Shown in pieces: positions 4,243 through 6,680 of a stretch of DNA of 6,680 nucleotides. Source of the stretch: SFWF01 sp045587065 (lineage in GTDB: Bacteria; Bacillota; Clostridia; Oscillospirales; Acutalibacteraceae); NCBI GenBank assembly GCA_045587065.1, contig JAZNBQ010000037.1, forward strand, positions 1 to 6,680, written 5' to 3'. The notes under the pieces are model-generated. The model was not told where the DNA came from and made no database searches. It saw only the letters and a list, made by a program, of their open reading frames with translations. Numbering within the stretch: position 1 is the first letter of the stretch; every line of letters starts with the position of its first letter. Made by a program: the position numbers and the translations under genes.

Positions 4243-5910
4243 ATGGATTTAAGAGAAAAATATCTTAATTGGCTAAAAAACAGTGATGAAAAAACCAAAG
4301 AAGAGCTTAAAAATATAGAAAACAACGAGGAAGAAATCCAAGACAGATTTTATAAAGATTTGGAATTCGGTACTGCAGGAATGAGAGGCGTAATGGGAGC
4401 AGGAAGCAACCGTATGAATCGTTATACAGTTGCTAAAGCAACATTGGGCTTTGCAAAATATATTCTTTCCAAGGGAGAAGAGGCTATGAAAAGAGGCGTG
4501 GTTATTGCCTATGATAACCGCCACGACGGAAAGCTTTTTGCCGAAACAACCGCAGGGGTTCTTGCGGCGAACGGCATAAAGGTTTATCTTTTCCAGTCTC
4601 TTAGAACCACACCGGAGCTTTCTTTTTCTGTAAAACATTTAAACTGTTTTGGTGGCGTGGTTATAACCGCATCTCATAATCCGCCACAGTATAACGGCTA
4701 TAAGCTTTATGACGAAAATGGTTGTCAGCTTATTCCTTCTATCGCCGACACAGTAACAGATTACGTAAATAAGGTAGATAACGAGTTTGCCGTAAAATGC
4801 CTTTCCTTAGAAGAGGCAGGTGAACTTATTGAAATCGTAGGGGAGAAAATAGACGAAGTATATTATGAAAAGGTTCTGGCTTTGCAGTTTGACCCACAAA
4901 AAGAGAGAAATATAAAGGTAGTTTATACCCCACAACACGGCACAGGAAATATACCTGTAAGACACGTTCTTAAAACTGCAGGTTACGACGTTACACCTGT
5001 GTTGTCTCAGTGCGACCCCGACCCTGATTTTAAAGGAACAAAAAGCCCTAACCCTGAAATGACAGTAGCTTATGAAAAGGCTATGGAGCTTGCTAAAGAG
5101 CAGAATGCAGATATAGCAATTGCCACCGACCCCGACTGTGACCGCTTGGGCGCAATTATCAGGTGCAAAGACGGCCAGTACCGCCTTATGACAGGAAATC
5201 AGTCTGGCGCAGTTATTCTTTATTACGTTCTTTTAAGAAATAAAGAGCAAGGCACCCTACCGCAAAACGGCGTAATGTTCAATACTGTTGTTACCTCTGT
5301 AATCGGAGATAAAATTGCTGAACATTTTGGCGTAGAGGTGGAAAAAACCCTTACAGGATTTAAGTTTATAGGAGATAAAATAAAAGAGCATAACGCTAAG
5401 AAGGATAAAAAATTCCTCTTTGGTTATGAGGAAAGCTACGGTTGCCTTATTGGTGATTTCGTTCGTGATAAGGACGCTGTTCAGGCATCACTTATGTTCT
5501 GTGAAGCGGCAGATTATTTTAAAAAGCAGGGCCTTACCCTTATTGACGTTTTAAATATGCTTTTTGAAAAATTTGGATACTATCTTGATACCCAATGTTC
5601 CGCAACTCTAAACGGCGCCGACGGAGCAAAAAAAATAAAGGCCATATTAAATGACCTTAGAGAAAATCCGCCAACAGAGGTAGACGGCATAAAGATTATA
5701 AAAGCGGAAGACTTCCTTTTGAATCCACCAAAGGATTTTGTAAGTTCAGACGTTTTGCGTTATACCTTTGAGGACGATAGCTTTGTTGCAGTAAGACCAA
5801 GCGGAACCGAGCCTAAATGTAAGGTTTATTATTGTATTTGCGGAAAAAATTTAAAAGAAGCAGAGGAAAAACTTGTAAAATACAGAGAAGTTTTTGATAT
5901 AAAAGAATGA
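4243..5910 (+). CDS. pgcA: alpha-phosphoglucomutase / phosphomannomutase family enzyme
   Basis: The predicted cytosolic enzyme interconverts hexose 1- and 6-phosphates, chiefly glucose, feeding UDP-glucose and cell-envelope or storage polysaccharide synthesis. The 555 residues carry every hallmark of the alpha-D-phosphohexomutase fold in order. These are FGTAGMRG (42-49), the phosphoserine loop TASHNP with S144, the magnesium loop DPDCDR (296-301) and the sugar-specificity loop GFKFIGDKI (372-380). GYEESYG follows at 394-400, and the phosphate-binding RPSGTEPK is at 518-525. Length and the N-terminal region match PgcA-type enzymes of Bacillota (about 570-580 residues) rather than the shorter GlmM. 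AGGAG (4232-4236) precedes the ATG by 6 bp. The next gene overlaps its stop by 4 bp. Glucose versus mannose preference cannot be settled by eye, so the symbol is given by family likeness. Confidence 0.93.
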   Translation: MDLREKYLNWLKNSDEKTKEELKNIENNEEEIQDRFYKDLEFGTAGMRGVMGAGSNRMNRYTVAKATLGFAKYILSKGEEAMKRGVVIAYDNRHDGKLFAETTAGVLAANGIKVYLFQSLRTTPELSFSVKHLNCFGGVVITASHNPPQYNGYKLYDENGCQLIPSIADTVTDYVNKVDNEFAVKCLSLEEAGELIEIVGEKIDEVYYEKVLALQFDPQKERNIKVVYTPQHGTGNIPVRHVLKTAGYDVTPVLSQCDPDPDFKGTKSPNPEMTVAYEKAMELAKEQNADIAIATDPDCDRLGAIIRCKDGQYRLMTGNQSGAVILYYVLLRNKEQGTLPQNGVMFNTVVTSVIGDKIAEHFGVEVEKTLTGFKFIGDKIKEHNAKKDKKFLFGYEESYGCLIGDFVRDKDAVQASLMFCEAADYFKKQGLTLIDVLNMLFEKFGYYLDTQCSATLNGADGAKKIKAILNDLRENPPTEVDGIKIIKAEDFLLNPPKDFVSSDVLRYTFEDDSFVAVRPSGTEPKCKVYYCICGKNLKEAEEKLVKYREVFDIKE

Positions 5911-6440
5911 TAAATTTTCATCCAATTAAACATTTTATTACAATAACACGTCATAAAAATACCGTAATGCTTCATTGTTTTAAAGCCGGTATTTTTATGC
6001 GCGGATTGCTCCATGATATATCTAAATATTCTCTCAGTGAATTTGTAGCAGGGGCAAAAAACTTTCAAGGAACACGCAGTCCCAACGAAAAAGAAAGAGA
6101 ACTTTACGGCTATTCTGCAGCATGGATGCACCATAAGGGTAGAAACCGCCACCATTTTGAATATTGGGTAGACGTAAACCCTAAAACTAAAGTGTACGAG
6201 CCTGTAAAAATGCCTGTAAAGTTCTTTAAAGAGATGTTTTGTGACAGGGTTGCCGCAAGTAAAATATATAAAGGCAAAAACTACACAGATTCTTACCCAT
6301 ACGAGTATTTTTCAAGGGGCAACGCCAGACGCTATATGCATAAAGAAACTGCAGATATGTTAGAGCATTTTCTTGTTATGCTAAAGGAAAAAGGCGAAAA
6401 AGAAACCTTTAAAGCTTTAAGAGATTTAAAAGAATATTAA
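5907..6440 (+). CDS. DUF5662-like protein with HD-like histidine pattern
   Basis: This 177-residue soluble protein resembles the uncharacterised DUF5662 family found in Bacillota. Recognisable blocks are HFITITRHKNTVMLHCFKAG (9-28), the LLHDISKYS stretch (34-42), GTRSPNEKER (55-64), WMHHKGRNRHHFEYW (73-87) and MPVKFFKEMFCDRVAASK (102-119). Paired histidines and acids (H16, H23, H36-D37, H75-H76, H82-H83, E109, D113) resemble metal ligands, and LLHD-x-SK is close to the HD-phosphohydrolase signature. A metal-dependent hydrolase role is therefore plausible but unproven. The start codon sits in the ATGA overlap with the mutase stop, and no good Shine-Dalgarno is present, so translation probably depends on coupling to the mutase. 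Confidence 0.83.
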   Translation: MINFHPIKHFITITRHKNTVMLHCFKAGIFMRGLLHDISKYSLSEFVAGAKNFQGTRSPNEKERELYGYSAAWMHHKGRNRHHFEYWVDVNPKTKVYEPVKMPVKFFKEMFCDRVAASKIYKGKNYTDSYPYEYFSRGNARRYMHKETADMLEHFLVMLKEKGEKETFKALRDLKEY

Positions 6441-6680
6441 ATTAAATAAATTCCCGAATCCAGAGCAACAATTTCATATTTATCAATAAACTTGTAATTG
6501 TGAACGCTCTCTTCAAATTCAAAATATTTTTCGGTAGCAAAGGTTTTGGTATCAAGTTTCCATATTTCCTTTGCGTCACCGCAGGAAACAAAAATTTTGT
6601 TTCCGCTACAGAAAATATTTTCAGGATTTTTAATGGGAGAATTTGCACCGCCTATTCTCAGTTCTTGGCGTAGGGTGGTA
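6437..6680 (-). CDS. C-terminal part of a beta-propeller-like protein (cut by window edge)
   Basis: An open frame of 80 codons runs from the window edge to a TAA at 6437-6439. Codon choice and a stop-free frame up to the edge support a real gene. The visible residues include SGNKIFVSCGDAKEIWKLDT and, further on, KYEIVALDSGIYLI. The pattern of a short strand, a turn with GD or DS, and then a W-x-LDT strand resembles blades of WD40/YVTN-type propellers. The start, any signal peptide and the rest of the propeller lie beyond 6680. Its stop codon overlaps the stop of the convergent DUF5662-like gene by 3 bp (TTAA at 6437-6440). No terminator hairpin is visible between the two. Confidence 0.7.
   Translation of the reverse strand, partial: TTLRQELRIGGANSPIKNPENIFCSGNKIFVSCGDAKEIWKLDTKTFATEKYFEFEESVHNYKFIDKYEIVALDSGIYLI

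Overview
The window looks like a piece of a chromosome from a spore-forming, AT-rich member of the Clostridia (Bacillota). The reasons are an intact sporulation sigma factor SigK that carries its pro-sequence, strong AAGGAGG-type ribosome binding sites, a Bacillota-type LexA box (GAAC-N4-GTTC) in front of a Y-family polymerase, and housekeeping proteins of clostridial flavour. No genus can be named from the sequence alone.

Layout. Positions 1-105 hold an extended -10 promoter element and a complete tRNA-Arg(CCG) with encoded CCA, followed at once by a terminator hairpin. From about 140 to 480 there is no credible protein gene. Instead there is an elaborate array of short perfect or near-perfect hairpins joined by repeated linker words (TGAAAT, then TGATAT-like, then AATATCAC). 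It includes a second, partial copy of the tRNA 3' end plus terminator hairpin (from 235) and an inverted copy of the tRNA T-arm (468-479). A promoter at about 508-536 then leads into an MFS-family transporter (579-1766). A bidirectional terminator separates it from the convergent sigK (complement 1870-2550).

A divergent intergenic region (2551-2707) holds a housekeeping-type promoter and a LexA operator for a dinB-type DNA polymerase IV (TTG start at 2708, to 3949). Overlapping the end of dinB is a 79-residue conserved-looking small protein (3942-4181). A new promoter then drives a phosphoglucomutase/phosphomannomutase-type enzyme (4243-5910) and, by a 4-bp ATGA overlap, a DUF5662-like protein with a histidine-rich HD-like pattern (5907-6440). 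The window ends inside a minus-strand gene (6437-6680) whose visible C-terminus looks like part of a beta-propeller. Its stop codon overlaps that of the DUF5662-like gene.

How they fit together. These are mostly independent core units: SOS-regulated translesion synthesis (dinB plus its small partner), late mother-cell sporulation transcription (sigK), hexose-phosphate interconversion (the mutase) and uptake or efflux of a small solute (MFS). The accessory and most unusual part is the tRNA-anchored hairpin array at 88-479. Two aligned copies show paired, compensatory base changes in the stems, which suggests that the folded structure itself has been maintained.
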